A stretch of DNA of 64,000 nt from Lachnospiraceae bacterium (GTDB taxonomy: Bacteria; Bacillota; Clostridia; Lachnospirales; Lachnospiraceae). This document shows, piece after piece, positions 49,978 through 57,772 of the stretch (positions are counted from its first letter, which is position 1; the number at the start of each line of letters is the position of its first letter). The stretch is from positions 242,165 to 306,164 of the forward strand of contig JAAUZJ010000011.1 of NCBI GenBank assembly GCA_014804695.1, written 5' to 3'. The notes under the pieces are model-generated. The model was not told the origin of the DNA, did no database searches, and was given only the letters and a program-made list of their open reading frames with translations. Made by a program: the position numbers and the translations under genes.

Positions 49978-50007
49978 TTTGACCGTCAAACTATTTTTTG
50001 CTAAAAT
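49978..50007 (+). promoter_or_regulatory. fabT promoter with autoregulatory FabT-type operator
   Basis: TTGACC (49979-49984) and TAAAAT (50002-50007) are spaced by 17 bp. The palindrome TTTGA-CCG-TCAAA (49978-49990) covers the -35 box, and another TCAAA half-site lies at 49970-49974. The half-sites and 3-bp gap match the acpP and fabD operators, so FabT probably represses its own gene. Confidence 0.8.
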
Positions 50008-50038
50008 AGGTGCAGATATTTATAAATGGAGATTGGAT

Positions 50039-50479
50039 ATGGATATTAATACTGCGCTTAATGACGTTTTAGTCAAGCTGTTCCGTAATATTAATACAAT
50101 TGAGGAACAGTCCATGAGAACGGAAGAATATAAAGATGTTACAACCAATGATATGCATGTTATAGAAGCAATCGGTATGGACGGGCAGAAAAATATGACT
50201 ACTGTTGCCAAGGCCTTACATGTAACCACGGGAACCCTGACGATTTCTATTAACAGCCTTGTAAAAAAGGGTTATGTAAGCAGAGTCAGGAGCGAAGAAG
50301 ACAGGAGAGTCGTTTTAGTATCGCTTACAGACAGGGGAAAAGGAGCGTTTCTCCACCACCACCATTTTCATGAGCAGATGATTGAAAGCGTAGTAGAGCA
50401 ATTTTCCGAAGAGGAAAAGGAAATATTAGAGAAAGCCTTGACCCGTATCAATAAATTTTTCCTTTCACAAATCAGCTGA
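50039..50479 (+). CDS. fabT: MarR-family fatty-acid synthesis repressor FabT
   Basis: The 146-residue winged-helix protein resembles streptococcal FabT, which represses the fab genes when bound to long acyl-ACP. Features shared with FabT are the length, 'NTIEEQSMRTEEYKDVTTNDMHVIEAIG'-style N-terminus (in two parts), 'VAKALHVTTGTLTISINSLVKKGY' recognition helix region and the wing 'VSRVRSEEDRRVVLVSLTDRG'. The ATG at 50039 has GGAG upstream; the longer frame from 49979 would begin inside the operator. It stands alone about 18 kb from the fab cluster, while in streptococci and many clostridia it lies within it. The operators make the function call much safer than homology alone. Confidence 0.88.
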   Translation: MDINTALNDVLVKLFRNINTIEEQSMRTEEYKDVTTNDMHVIEAIGMDGQKNMTTVAKALHVTTGTLTISINSLVKKGYVSRVRSEEDRRVVLVSLTDRGKGAFLHHHHFHEQMIESVVEQFSEEEKEILEKALTRINKFFLSQIS

Positions 50480-50499
50480 TCCTATATTTTCTATCTTCG

Positions 50500-52323
50500 T
50501 TATGAGCCGTAGCTTACCGTACTCATTAATCTCTCAAGGGTTCTATAGTCGGCCGGACCGTTATTTAGTATAAATGCGTGGAAACGGTTTGGCGTATACG
50601 CGCTTCCCCACGAGGCCTCTGCTTTTCCTTTTAATTCCATGATTTCCAGATAGCCAAGATAATATTTTAAGTAATTACAAGGTTCTTCCACTATGTACTC
50701 ATAGAGATCGCGTATTCCCTCTTCATCCGTGAAGCCCATAGCCTTAAGAATCTCACAGACTCTCTCGTAAGAAGCCCCCTCGTAATGAATAATAATATCC
50801 AGAATTGAATAGATACATAATTGAATCTGTCGGTTTAATTTGTCTGCCGTATATACATATTCCGATTCCGGATGCGACGTTTTGCTTAATTCTATAGCGT
50901 AATCAAAGGAATTGAGCTCGGTGTACATTGCCCAGCCCTCCACATAGCCGCTGTAATTTAAGATACTTTGCACCTTTGCAGTGATTTTATCATTCTTATG
51001 ATGACTGTACACTGTCTGATACAGGTGACCCGGATAGCCCTCATGGGCTAATGTAGTAAAAAGAGAGAGTCCGTCTGTAGTCTGCGTTGTGTTGATATAA
51101 ATTACATTTTCACTTGAATCGTCAATGGGCGGCGTCATATAAAAGGCAGGAGCGGTATACGGTGCAAGTGCGTCAGCCACATATTTAACGCTGTATGATG
51201 TGTTTTCCCCATCAGAATAGGGAATTTCCGGATAATCCGCTTTCATCATATCGCTTAACTCAGACAGAATACTCTCCGCAGTAAGAGCGGGGAAGTCTAT
51301 ATCTGTAGAAAGTGAGGAAGTTCCAAGTGCGGGATATTCTTTGAGTAAAGAAAGAAGCGCGGTATAATTTTTCTCAAAATCAAAAGACAACATTCCTTTA
51401 ATTTCATCAATACTATGATAAGAACCGGTTGTCAGGCGTAAGGCTGCCTGATAATATTCTTTACCGTTTGGATAACAGGCAAGGCCGCGTGCCTCGCCGC
51501 CGCGTCCCTTTAGCAGAGTCAATTCATCTGCGAGCTTGTCATACGCAGGAGCGATGAGCGTAGTAAGAAGCCTTTCATTCGCGGATTGAAAATAGGCGGA
51601 CTTGCTCTCGTCTATTAAGTTTTGCGTAACCAGTTTGTCAAGTCTTTCCTTAAAAGTGACTTCCAGAAAATGCGTACCTTCTTTAAGCTCATTCGGATTC
51701 ATAAGCATTACGCATTGCTCTATGAGCTTATCAGCGGCGGTATCCGACATAAAAAGCCCGTGCTCCGCTTTTTCCTGCTCATATAGTATTATACCGTCTA
51801 AATACTGCGGAATCTGTGAGAGGATGGAAAAATAGTTTTCGATATCTTCCGTAGAAGATATACGGTATTCCGCTAACAATATAGGCAATTCGGACTGCAC
51901 GCCCGAAGAAGGTGAGAGCGGTTCGTCAAAGTATAAATAAGCTGAGCATTCTTTTACGGCAGTCAGGTATGTGCTAAGAAGAACGTAAGCATACTTATTA
52001 GTATCCGACATCATTTTGGGTCGGAATTTTTTTAGGGTAATAAGGGTTTCATCGATACTTTCTAAAGTTTCGGTAAGCTGTCCTGCATGGTAGACCGGCA
52101 GGGTAAGTGAACTTTCGTCTATTCCGTACTTAGAAGCATCCATCAGGGTATAGTGAAGTGTAATAGGATTAGAAGATAGCTCTGATACAAAGAATTTGTT
52201 TATGAATTTCTCAAAACGGGCGTCTTCATGAAAGCAGCCGTAAATAAATAAAGTTAATATAATAAAAAGAAGTAATACGACAACGGCGCCGAGCCATTGT
52301 CTGGGGGAAAGTTTTTTCTTCAA
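50500..52323 (-). CDS. DUF885 family putative metallopeptidase
   Basis: The 607-residue product has an N-terminal membrane segment (about residues 10-30) that serves as uncleaved anchor or signal, then a long helical domain of the DUF885 family. The key zinc-site-like motif H-E-G-Y-P-G-H lies in 'LFTTLAHEGYPGHLYQ', and 'GYVEGWAMYTEL' downstream supplies the conserved Glu region. Members are regarded as zinc carboxypeptidase-like enzymes, but the substrate is not known. It should face the outside of the membrane. It converges with fabT, 20 bp from its stop. Confidence 0.85.
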   Translation of the reverse strand: MKKKLSPRQWLGAVVVLLLFIILTLFIYGCFHEDARFEKFINKFFVSELSSNPITLHYTLMDASKYGIDESSLTLPVYHAGQLTETLESIDETLITLKKFRPKMMSDTNKYAYVLLSTYLTAVKECSAYLYFDEPLSPSSGVQSELPILLAEYRISSTEDIENYFSILSQIPQYLDGIILYEQEKAEHGLFMSDTAADKLIEQCVMLMNPNELKEGTHFLEVTFKERLDKLVTQNLIDESKSAYFQSANERLLTTLIAPAYDKLADELTLLKGRGGEARGLACYPNGKEYYQAALRLTTGSYHSIDEIKGMLSFDFEKNYTALLSLLKEYPALGTSSLSTDIDFPALTAESILSELSDMMKADYPEIPYSDGENTSYSVKYVADALAPYTAPAFYMTPPIDDSSENVIYINTTQTTDGLSLFTTLAHEGYPGHLYQTVYSHHKNDKITAKVQSILNYSGYVEGWAMYTELNSFDYAIELSKTSHPESEYVYTADKLNRQIQLCIYSILDIIIHYEGASYERVCEILKAMGFTDEEGIRDLYEYIVEEPCNYLKYYLGYLEIMELKGKAEASWGSAYTPNRFHAFILNNGPADYRTLERLMSTVSYGS

Positions 52324-52389
52324 TATAAAAAGACCTTTTTCAAAGATTTTATTTTAATATATGCGTCCGTGTGCTAAATTAAAACCATA

Positions 52390-52441
52390 TTAAAAGACTA
52401 CCTGATCGCGGCCGTTTGCCTTGCCGGTATCCTTATTGATA
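52390..52441 (-). pseudogene. Remnant of a GGDEF-domain gene C-terminus
   Basis: Read on the minus strand, this stretch gives I-N-K-D-T-G-K-A-N-G-R-D-Q-V-V-F-stop. That matches the end of GGDEF domains, which usually read 'ADKALYKAKANGRDQVV'. No start codon or GGDEF core lies upstream, where the frame soon meets stops, so it seems to be the eroded tail of a lost diguanylate cyclase gene. The match is short and could be chance. Confidence 0.4.
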
Positions 52442-52745
52442 AGCTATGCAACCTTTTGAAACCACTCATAAATCAAGCCTTCTTTAAGATAAATAAACTA
52501 AAGTATATATCATATATTTATGAAAAATATATAAAATTGCAATGCTTTCACTTATAATATTACACCAATTTATATAGATGTGCAATCTGTTTAAATGTTT
52601 AATTTTGTATATATTGTCAGAAATAAACAAATAATTCTTGTAAAAATAAAATAAAAATGTTGAAAAGTAAAACGTGTTATGTTAAACTGATATGCGTAAG
52701 GGTGAAAAATAGAAATGCCCTTGCAAAGAAAAGGAGGATATAAGT
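52442..52745 (+). promoter_or_regulatory. Promoter region of the sugar importer operon
   Basis: TTGAAA (52660-52665) and TAAACT (52683-52688) have a 17-bp spacer and are the best promoter for the importer genes. Between them, GTAAAACGTGTTAT resembles a degenerate catabolite-response element. In the leader, AAGGG (near 52700) can pair with CCCTT (near 52722). The remainder is AT-rich with nothing else identified. AAGGAGG at 52733 serves the first gene. Confidence 0.55.
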
Positions 52746-53834
52746 ATGAAAAAGAAATTGTTAAGTGTTATACTTAGCGCAACAATGGTAGCAGCTTTAG
52801 TAACAGGCTGTGGCGGTGGCGGTTCAGACGCCCAGACATCAGCTCCTGCAGCTGATAATACAACAACAGATGCTCCTGCAGCTGATACAACAGCAGACGC
52901 TCCGGCAGCAGACACAACAACAGATGCTCCTGCAGCTGATAATGCTGGTTCAGGTGAATTAATTACAGTTGGTATCATCAACAATGATCCTAACGAGTCC
53001 GGATATCGTACAGCTAACGATAAAGATCTGAAGGCTACATTTACAGAAGAGAACGGATATAGTGCATCATTCGCATACAGCAATGATAATGACGAGCAGA
53101 TTACAGCAGCTCAGAAGTTCATTCAGGACGGCGTTGATTATCTGCTTCTTTCCGCAGCTGGTACAGCAGGCTGGGATTCTACATTACAGGATGCACAGGA
53201 CGCAGGCGTAAGAGTAATTCTGTTTGACCGTGTTATCGATGCTGATGAGAGCTTCTACGAAGCTTCTATCGTATCTGATATGGCTCAGGAAGGCCAGACA
53301 GCAGTTGACTGGTTAGAGAGCCAGGGGCTTGACGAGTACAATATCATCCATATTCAGGGTCTTATGGGTACAGCAGCACAGATTGGACGTTCAGGCGCAC
53401 TTGATGATGCAGCAGCAAGTAAAGGCTGGAACATCGTTTCACAGCAGACAGCAGAGTGGAATGCAGAAAATGCACAGCAGATTGTTCAGTCTGTAATCGA
53501 TTCAGGTGAATCATTCAACGTAATCTATGCAGAGAATGACGATATGGCTAAGGGTGCTGTAGCTGCTCTTGACAATGCTAATATCTCTCACGGTGTTGGC
53601 CAGGATGTAATCATCATGGGATTTGACTGCAATCAGTGGGCTCTTCAGGAACTGCTTGATCAGAACTGGAACTATGATGGACAGTGTAATCCTTTCCAGT
53701 CTTCATACATTGACCAGATCATCAAGACTATTGAAGGCGGCGGAACAATTGCAGAGAAGACTATCATTATGGATGAAAAAGGATTTGATGCTACAGAAAT
53801 CACAGCAGATGATGTTGCAACCTACGGTATCTAA
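52746..53834 (+). CDS. Sugar ABC transporter substrate-binding lipoprotein (YtfQ-like)
   Basis: The 362-residue lipoprotein captures a sugar outside the membrane. The signal ends in lipobox ALVTGC with Cys22. A flexible linker of about 45 residues made of repeated TDAPAAD units follows. The periplasmic-binding-protein type 1 fold starts 'ELITVGIINNDPNESGYRTANDKDL', with 'KFIQDGVDYLLLSAAGTAGWDSTL' and 'VRVILFDRVIDADESFY' typical of the YtfQ galactofuranose-binding group (I split these by variable positions). Downstream ara genes suggest L-arabinose or arabinofuranose-containing sugar. Galactofuranose and xylose are alternatives. A stable hairpin after the gene probably keeps its mRNA more abundant than the rest. 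Confidence 0.92.
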   Translation: MKKKLLSVILSATMVAALVTGCGGGGSDAQTSAPAADNTTTDAPAADTTADAPAADTTTDAPAADNAGSGELITVGIINNDPNESGYRTANDKDLKATFTEENGYSASFAYSNDNDEQITAAQKFIQDGVDYLLLSAAGTAGWDSTLQDAQDAGVRVILFDRVIDADESFYEASIVSDMAQEGQTAVDWLESQGLDEYNIIHIQGLMGTAAQIGRSGALDDAAASKGWNIVSQQTAEWNAENAQQIVQSVIDSGESFNVIYAENDDMAKGAVAALDNANISHGVGQDVIIMGFDCNQWALQELLDQNWNYDGQCNPFQSSYIDQIIKTIEGGGTIAEKTIIMDEKGFDATEITADDVATYGI

Positions 53835-53875
53835 TATTATTTAGTAATAAATAAGATTAATATTTAAGGTAGTCA

Positions 53876-53925
53876 AAGCGCGGCGCAGCATAAATGTAAA
53901 TTTATAAGCCTGCACCGCGCTTTCT
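53876..53925 (+). terminator. Attenuating hairpin between binding-protein and ATPase genes
   Basis: AAGCGCGGCGCAG (53876-53888) pairs with CTGCACCGCGCTT (53910-53922) with one mismatch, and an inner ATAAAT/ATTTAT extends the stem. TCTT follows. Such hairpins after substrate-binding-protein genes are well known to favour more binding protein than transporter. Confidence 0.75.
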
Positions 53926-53983
53926 TAATATAAATAATTTATAAAAATTCTATAAAGTAGAATTGCGGGAGGTGAACTCAGGG

Positions 53984-55498
53984 GTGAAAGATGGTTCTGT
54001 ATTGGAGATGAGAGGAATTGACAAAAGCTTTCCCGGAGTGCATGCATTACAAGGGGTAGATTTTACGCTGCGTAGAGGCGAGATTCATGCACTTATGGGT
54101 GAGAACGGAGCTGGAAAATCTACATTGATTAAGGTTCTGACTGGGGTTTACAGTAAAGATGAAGGACAGATTTTTTTGGAAGGACATGAAAAAGCGATAG
54201 CGATACGTTCACCGCAGGAGGCACAGCGGCTTGGAATTAGTACCGTGTATCAGGAGATTACGCTGTGTCCGAATCTTTCGGTAGCTGAAAATATGTACAT
54301 AGGACGTACCGAAAATATGTACCAGAATTGGAAGAAGATTAATTCTGATACCAATAAGATATTAAAATCACTTGACATACCGGCAACGCCTACACAGCAG
54401 CTTGGCAGCTGTTCAATTGCAGTTCAGCAGATGGTAGCGATTGCGAGGGCAGTCGATATGGAATGTAAAGTATTAATTTTGGATGAACCTACATCTTCTT
54501 TAGATGAGCAGGAAGTTGCTAAACTGTTTAAACTTATGCGGGATTTGAGATCTAAGGGAGTTGGAATTATTTTCGTTACGCATTTCCTGGATCAGGTTTA
54601 TGAAGTATGTGACAGGATTACCGTTATGCGTGACGGTAAGCTGGTAGGAGAATACGCTATTAAGGATCTTCCGCGTGTTCAGCTCGTTTCCAAAATGCTT
54701 GGTAAGGAATTGGATGACTTGTCTGATATTCAGGGCGAGCAGCCGGCATATAACAAGGGAGATAATGCGGTTCCTGTATTTGAAGCTGAAGGACTTGTCA
54801 GCGACGCGGGAATTAAACCGTTTGATTTCCATATAGATAAGGGCGAAGTAAATGGCTTTACGGGTCTGCTGGGCTCCGGAAGAAGTGAGTGCGTACGTGC
54901 AATCTTCGGAGCGGACAGGGTGACCGGAGGAAAAGTAAAGATGAATGGTAAGCCCGTTAAGATTTCAAAACCTATCGATGCGATGAGGAACGGTATCGGA
55001 TATCTTCCGGAGGACCGTAAAATCGACGGTATCGTAGGAGATTTGTCAGTCCGCGACAATATCATACTTGCACAGCAGGTATTGAAAGGATTCTTTAAAC
55101 CTTTCTCGAAGGCGGAAGCAAATAAAATTGCGGATGAATACATTAAACTTTTGAGTATTAAGACAGCATCTGCGGATACACCGATTAAGTCTCTTTCGGG
55201 TGGAAACCAGCAGAAGGTAATTCTTGCACGCTGGCTTTTCACACATCCTGAGTATCTGATCCTGGATGAACCTACCAGAGGTATTGATGTAGGAACCAAG
55301 GTAGATATACAGAAACTTGTGCTGAAACTTGCTTCAGAAGGAATGAGTGTTACATTTATCTCTTCTGAGTTGGATGAAATGCTGCGTACCTGTTCTCGTC
55401 TGGTGGTCATGAGAGACCGTAAGCTGGTAGGCGAACTTTCAGGTCAGGATTTGAATCAGAATAAGGTTATGAATACCATTGCCGGAGGTGATAAATAG
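53984..55498 (+). CDS. Sugar ABC transporter ATP-binding protein with two domains (YtfR-like)
   Basis: The 504-residue product has two fused ATPase domains as in RbsA, AraG and YtfR. The first has Walker A GENGAGKST, signature-like 'GSCSIAVQQMVAIARAV' and Walker B 'VLILDEPTSSLDE'. The second has the usual degenerate P-loop 'GLLGSGRSE', signature 'LSGGNQQKVILARWL' and 'LILDEPTRGIDVG'. It energises both permeases downstream. GTG 53984 is taken as start, 11 bases after GGAGG; a TTG at 53963 lies upstream of that site. The stop is 1 base before the next start. Confidence 0.94.
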   Translation: MKDGSVLEMRGIDKSFPGVHALQGVDFTLRRGEIHALMGENGAGKSTLIKVLTGVYSKDEGQIFLEGHEKAIAIRSPQEAQRLGISTVYQEITLCPNLSVAENMYIGRTENMYQNWKKINSDTNKILKSLDIPATPTQQLGSCSIAVQQMVAIARAVDMECKVLILDEPTSSLDEQEVAKLFKLMRDLRSKGVGIIFVTHFLDQVYEVCDRITVMRDGKLVGEYAIKDLPRVQLVSKMLGKELDDLSDIQGEQPAYNKGDNAVPVFEAEGLVSDAGIKPFDFHIDKGEVNGFTGLLGSGRSECVRAIFGADRVTGGKVKMNGKPVKISKPIDAMRNGIGYLPEDRKIDGIVGDLSVRDNIILAQQVLKGFFKPFSKAEANKIADEYIKLLSIKTASADTPIKSLSGGNQQKVILARWLFTHPEYLILDEPTRGIDVGTKVDIQKLVLKLASEGMSVTFISSELDEMLRTCSRLVVMRDRKLVGELSGQDLNQNKVMNTIAGGDK

Positions 55499-55499
55499 T

Positions 55500-56588
55500 A
55501 TGCAGAAAAATGAAGTGAAAAAATCGAATGGATCTAATATTTTGTCCAGTCTGCTTAAGAACCAGATTTGCATTCCGCTGGCAGCGTTGTTATTGCTGTT
55601 ACTGTTTAACCTGATTATGGATCCTACATTTTTTAGGATTACATTGGAACATAACAGTGCAGGAAATCCCGTCCTGTCAGGTTTCCTTATCAGAATTCTG
55701 GATAACGGTTCCGAGCTTGCCATTCTTGCAATAGGAATGACGCTTGTTACGGCAGCATCCGGCGGTCAGGATATCAGTGTCGGTGCGGCTATAGCAATTG
55801 CGGGAAGTGTACTTCTCCGTATACTTTGCGGAAGCAATTCCCGTCCGGAAACAATACAGGCGCCTATTATTGTGGGATTTCTTGTAAGCTGTGTTGCTGC
55901 AATGCTGTTTGGGGCATTTAATGGTGTGTTGGTAGCTTATTTAAAGATACAGCCTATGGTTGCGACACTTATTTTGTATACGGCAGGACGTTCAATAGCA
56001 GCATGGGTAAATAATAACGAATTACCGATAGTAAATGATAAGACATTCACGTATTTTGGCTCGTTTATCCCGGGAATTCCCATTCCGACGCCGTTTATCA
56101 TTGCAGTAGCATGTATGATAATTATGGCGCTGGTTTTGAAATTTACAAACCTTAGGCTTTATACACAGTCGGTTGGTATAAATGGAAGTTCATCCAGGTT
56201 AAATGGTCTTAATCCGGAAATTATCAAGGTGTTATCTTTTGTGATTCTGGGTATATGTGTAGCTGTTGTAGGATTGATTAAAGTAAGCCGTATTTCATCA
56301 ATTAACTATTCTGTTATTGCCAAGGATATAGAGATGGATGCAATTCTTGCCGTTGCGTTGGGAGGAAATGCGCTCAGCGGAGGTAAGTTCAATATGGCGG
56401 CTTCAATTATTGGAGCTTATGTTATCCAGTGCCTTACTACGACACTTTATAAGTTCAAGGTACAGTCCGATGCGCTTCCTGCATACAAAGCAGTTGTGGT
56501 AATTATACTTGTTGTATCAAGCGCACCGGTTGTTAGGGAATGGTTTTCCTCAATGTGGAAAAAACTGAAACTTAAGGAGGTAGGTTAA
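55500..56588 (+). CDS. Sugar ABC transporter permease 1 (YtfT-like)
   Basis: The 362-residue BPD_transp_2 family permease has eight to ten hydrophobic spans. 'NGSELAILAIGMTLVTAASGGQDISVGA' contains the conserved region of ribose-type permeases (split over two spans), followed by 'AAMLFGAFNGVLVAYLKIQPMVATLIL' and 'ALGGNALSGGKFNMAASIIGAYVIQ'. It forms a heterodimer channel with permease 2. Start ATG 55500 has GGAGGTG at 55484 and nearly overlaps the ATPase stop, a sign of coupling. Confidence 0.93.
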   Translation: MQKNEVKKSNGSNILSSLLKNQICIPLAALLLLLLFNLIMDPTFFRITLEHNSAGNPVLSGFLIRILDNGSELAILAIGMTLVTAASGGQDISVGAAIAIAGSVLLRILCGSNSRPETIQAPIIVGFLVSCVAAMLFGAFNGVLVAYLKIQPMVATLILYTAGRSIAAWVNNNELPIVNDKTFTYFGSFIPGIPIPTPFIIAVACMIIMALVLKFTNLRLYTQSVGINGSSSRLNGLNPEIIKVLSFVILGICVAVVGLIKVSRISSINYSVIAKDIEMDAILAVALGGNALSGGKFNMAASIIGAYVIQCLTTTLYKFKVQSDALPAYKAVVVIILVVSSAPVVREWFSSMWKKLKLKEVG

Positions 56589-56589
56589 T

Positions 56590-57636
56590 ATGTCATCATC
56601 TAATAAAAAGTCTTCATCCATAAGTCTGAATGATAAAATAAAAAATATGACCGAAACTAATCTGCTCCTTACTATTACGATTGTGGTATTCTTTCTGATG
56701 TATATCGGTGCTATGGTGTTCCAGGGGGCAGGTTTCCTGAAACCGCAGACTTTCTTTAATATTCTTAATGCGAATGCTGCTTTGATCATACTCTCCTGTG
56801 GACTTAGCATTGTTATGATTACAGGTGGTATTGATATTTCGGTCGGTGGTGTAACTGCATTGATTTGTATGTGTAGTGCGGTGTATCTGGATTACCATGA
56901 TGGAAATGTTTTTATGGCAATAATTATTTCCTTGGCAATCGGTCTTGCATTTGGGGCTTTTCAGGGATTTCTGGTTGCATATCTGGATATTCAGCCGTTT
57001 ATAGTTACACTTGCCGGAATGTTTTTTGCCCGTGGTATGACTACAATCGTAAACACTAAACCTTTCAATGTTGCGAACGAGTCATTTCTTGCACTGAAAG
57101 GAACCCGTATTATCGTGCCGGGCATGGGTTCTGTAAACAAATTAGGAAAATATGTTAATGCATATGTTGAGATTGGCGTTATTGTTGCACTTATCGTAGT
57201 AATTGTATTCTTCTGCATACTCAGATGGACTAAGCTTGGACGTGCGTTTTATGCAGTAGGCGGAAACAGCCAGAGTGCATTGATGTTGGGTATCAATGTT
57301 AAGAGGACCAGATTTATGGCACACCTTTTATGCGGACTGTTGGCAGGAATCGGCGGATTTGTATATTTCATGCATGTTGGTTCGGGTTCGGCCTCCAATG
57401 CGAGCGGTGCGGAAATGGATGCTATTGCATCATCAATCATAGGCGGTACGATGCTTACCGGTGGTGTTGGTAATATTATAGGAACATTCTTCGGTGTGCT
57501 TTCGCTCAATACGATTCAGAATATTGTCTCATCTGCCGGCCTTGATCAGGCTTGGTGGACAGGAATCACCAGAGCAGCGATGCTGTGTCTTTTCCTTGTA
57601 ATACAGAGTGTTATAATTGCGTATAAGAAAAAATAG
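56590..57636 (+). CDS. Sugar ABC transporter permease 2 (YjfF-like)
   Basis: The 348-residue permease is homologous to permease 1: 'ILSCGLSIVMITGGIDISVGG' then 'FGAFQGFLVAYLDIQPFIVTLAGMFFARG' regions, 'RAFYAVGGNSQSALMLGINV' and 'IGGTMLTGGVGNIIGTFFG'. Two different permeases plus a fused ATPase and a YtfQ-like binding protein make the YtfQRT-YjfF type of importer. AAGGAGGT lies 8 bases before the ATG, 1 bp after permease 1. The gene ends the importer operon, 136 bp before araA. Confidence 0.93.
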   Translation: MSSSNKKSSSISLNDKIKNMTETNLLLTITIVVFFLMYIGAMVFQGAGFLKPQTFFNILNANAALIILSCGLSIVMITGGIDISVGGVTALICMCSAVYLDYHDGNVFMAIIISLAIGLAFGAFQGFLVAYLDIQPFIVTLAGMFFARGMTTIVNTKPFNVANESFLALKGTRIIVPGMGSVNKLGKYVNAYVEIGVIVALIVVIVFFCILRWTKLGRAFYAVGGNSQSALMLGINVKRTRFMAHLLCGLLAGIGGFVYFMHVGSGSASNASGAEMDAIASSIIGGTMLTGGVGNIIGTFFGVLSLNTIQNIVSSAGLDQAWWTGITRAAMLCLFLVIQSVIIAYKKK

Positions 57637-57676
57637 AGTCTATAGTCAGGATATTTTCTGACTAAACAATTATTTA

Positions 57677-57712
57677 AATACCGTTGTACTCAGTACGTAG
57701 TACAACGGTATT
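57677..57712. promoter_or_regulatory. Long palindrome upstream of araA (operator or terminator)
   Basis: AATACCGTTGTACT (57677-57690) and AGTACAACGGTATT (57699-57712) form a perfect 14-bp stem with an 8-bp loop. It has no T-run, so as a terminator it is weak. TATAAT at 57730-57735 puts the -35 region of the araA promoter inside its right arm. The TTGTAC/GTACAA halves resemble AraR operator halves (ATTTGTACGTACAAAT), but with extra bases between. An ara repressor site is the better reading. Confidence 0.6.
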
Positions 57713-57772
57713 TATAGCATAATATAGTATATAATCATATAGCTGCCTGAGTGCAGCAGAAAGAGAGGACAT

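Noticed and set aside
52690..52730. Riboswitch in the importer leader
   Set aside because: Only a five-base AAGGG/CCCTT pairing is visible, with no conserved aptamer features.
52830..52950. Short tandem DNA repeats in the binding-protein gene
   Set aside because: They encode the TDAPAAD-type linker common after lipoprotein signals and need no separate element.
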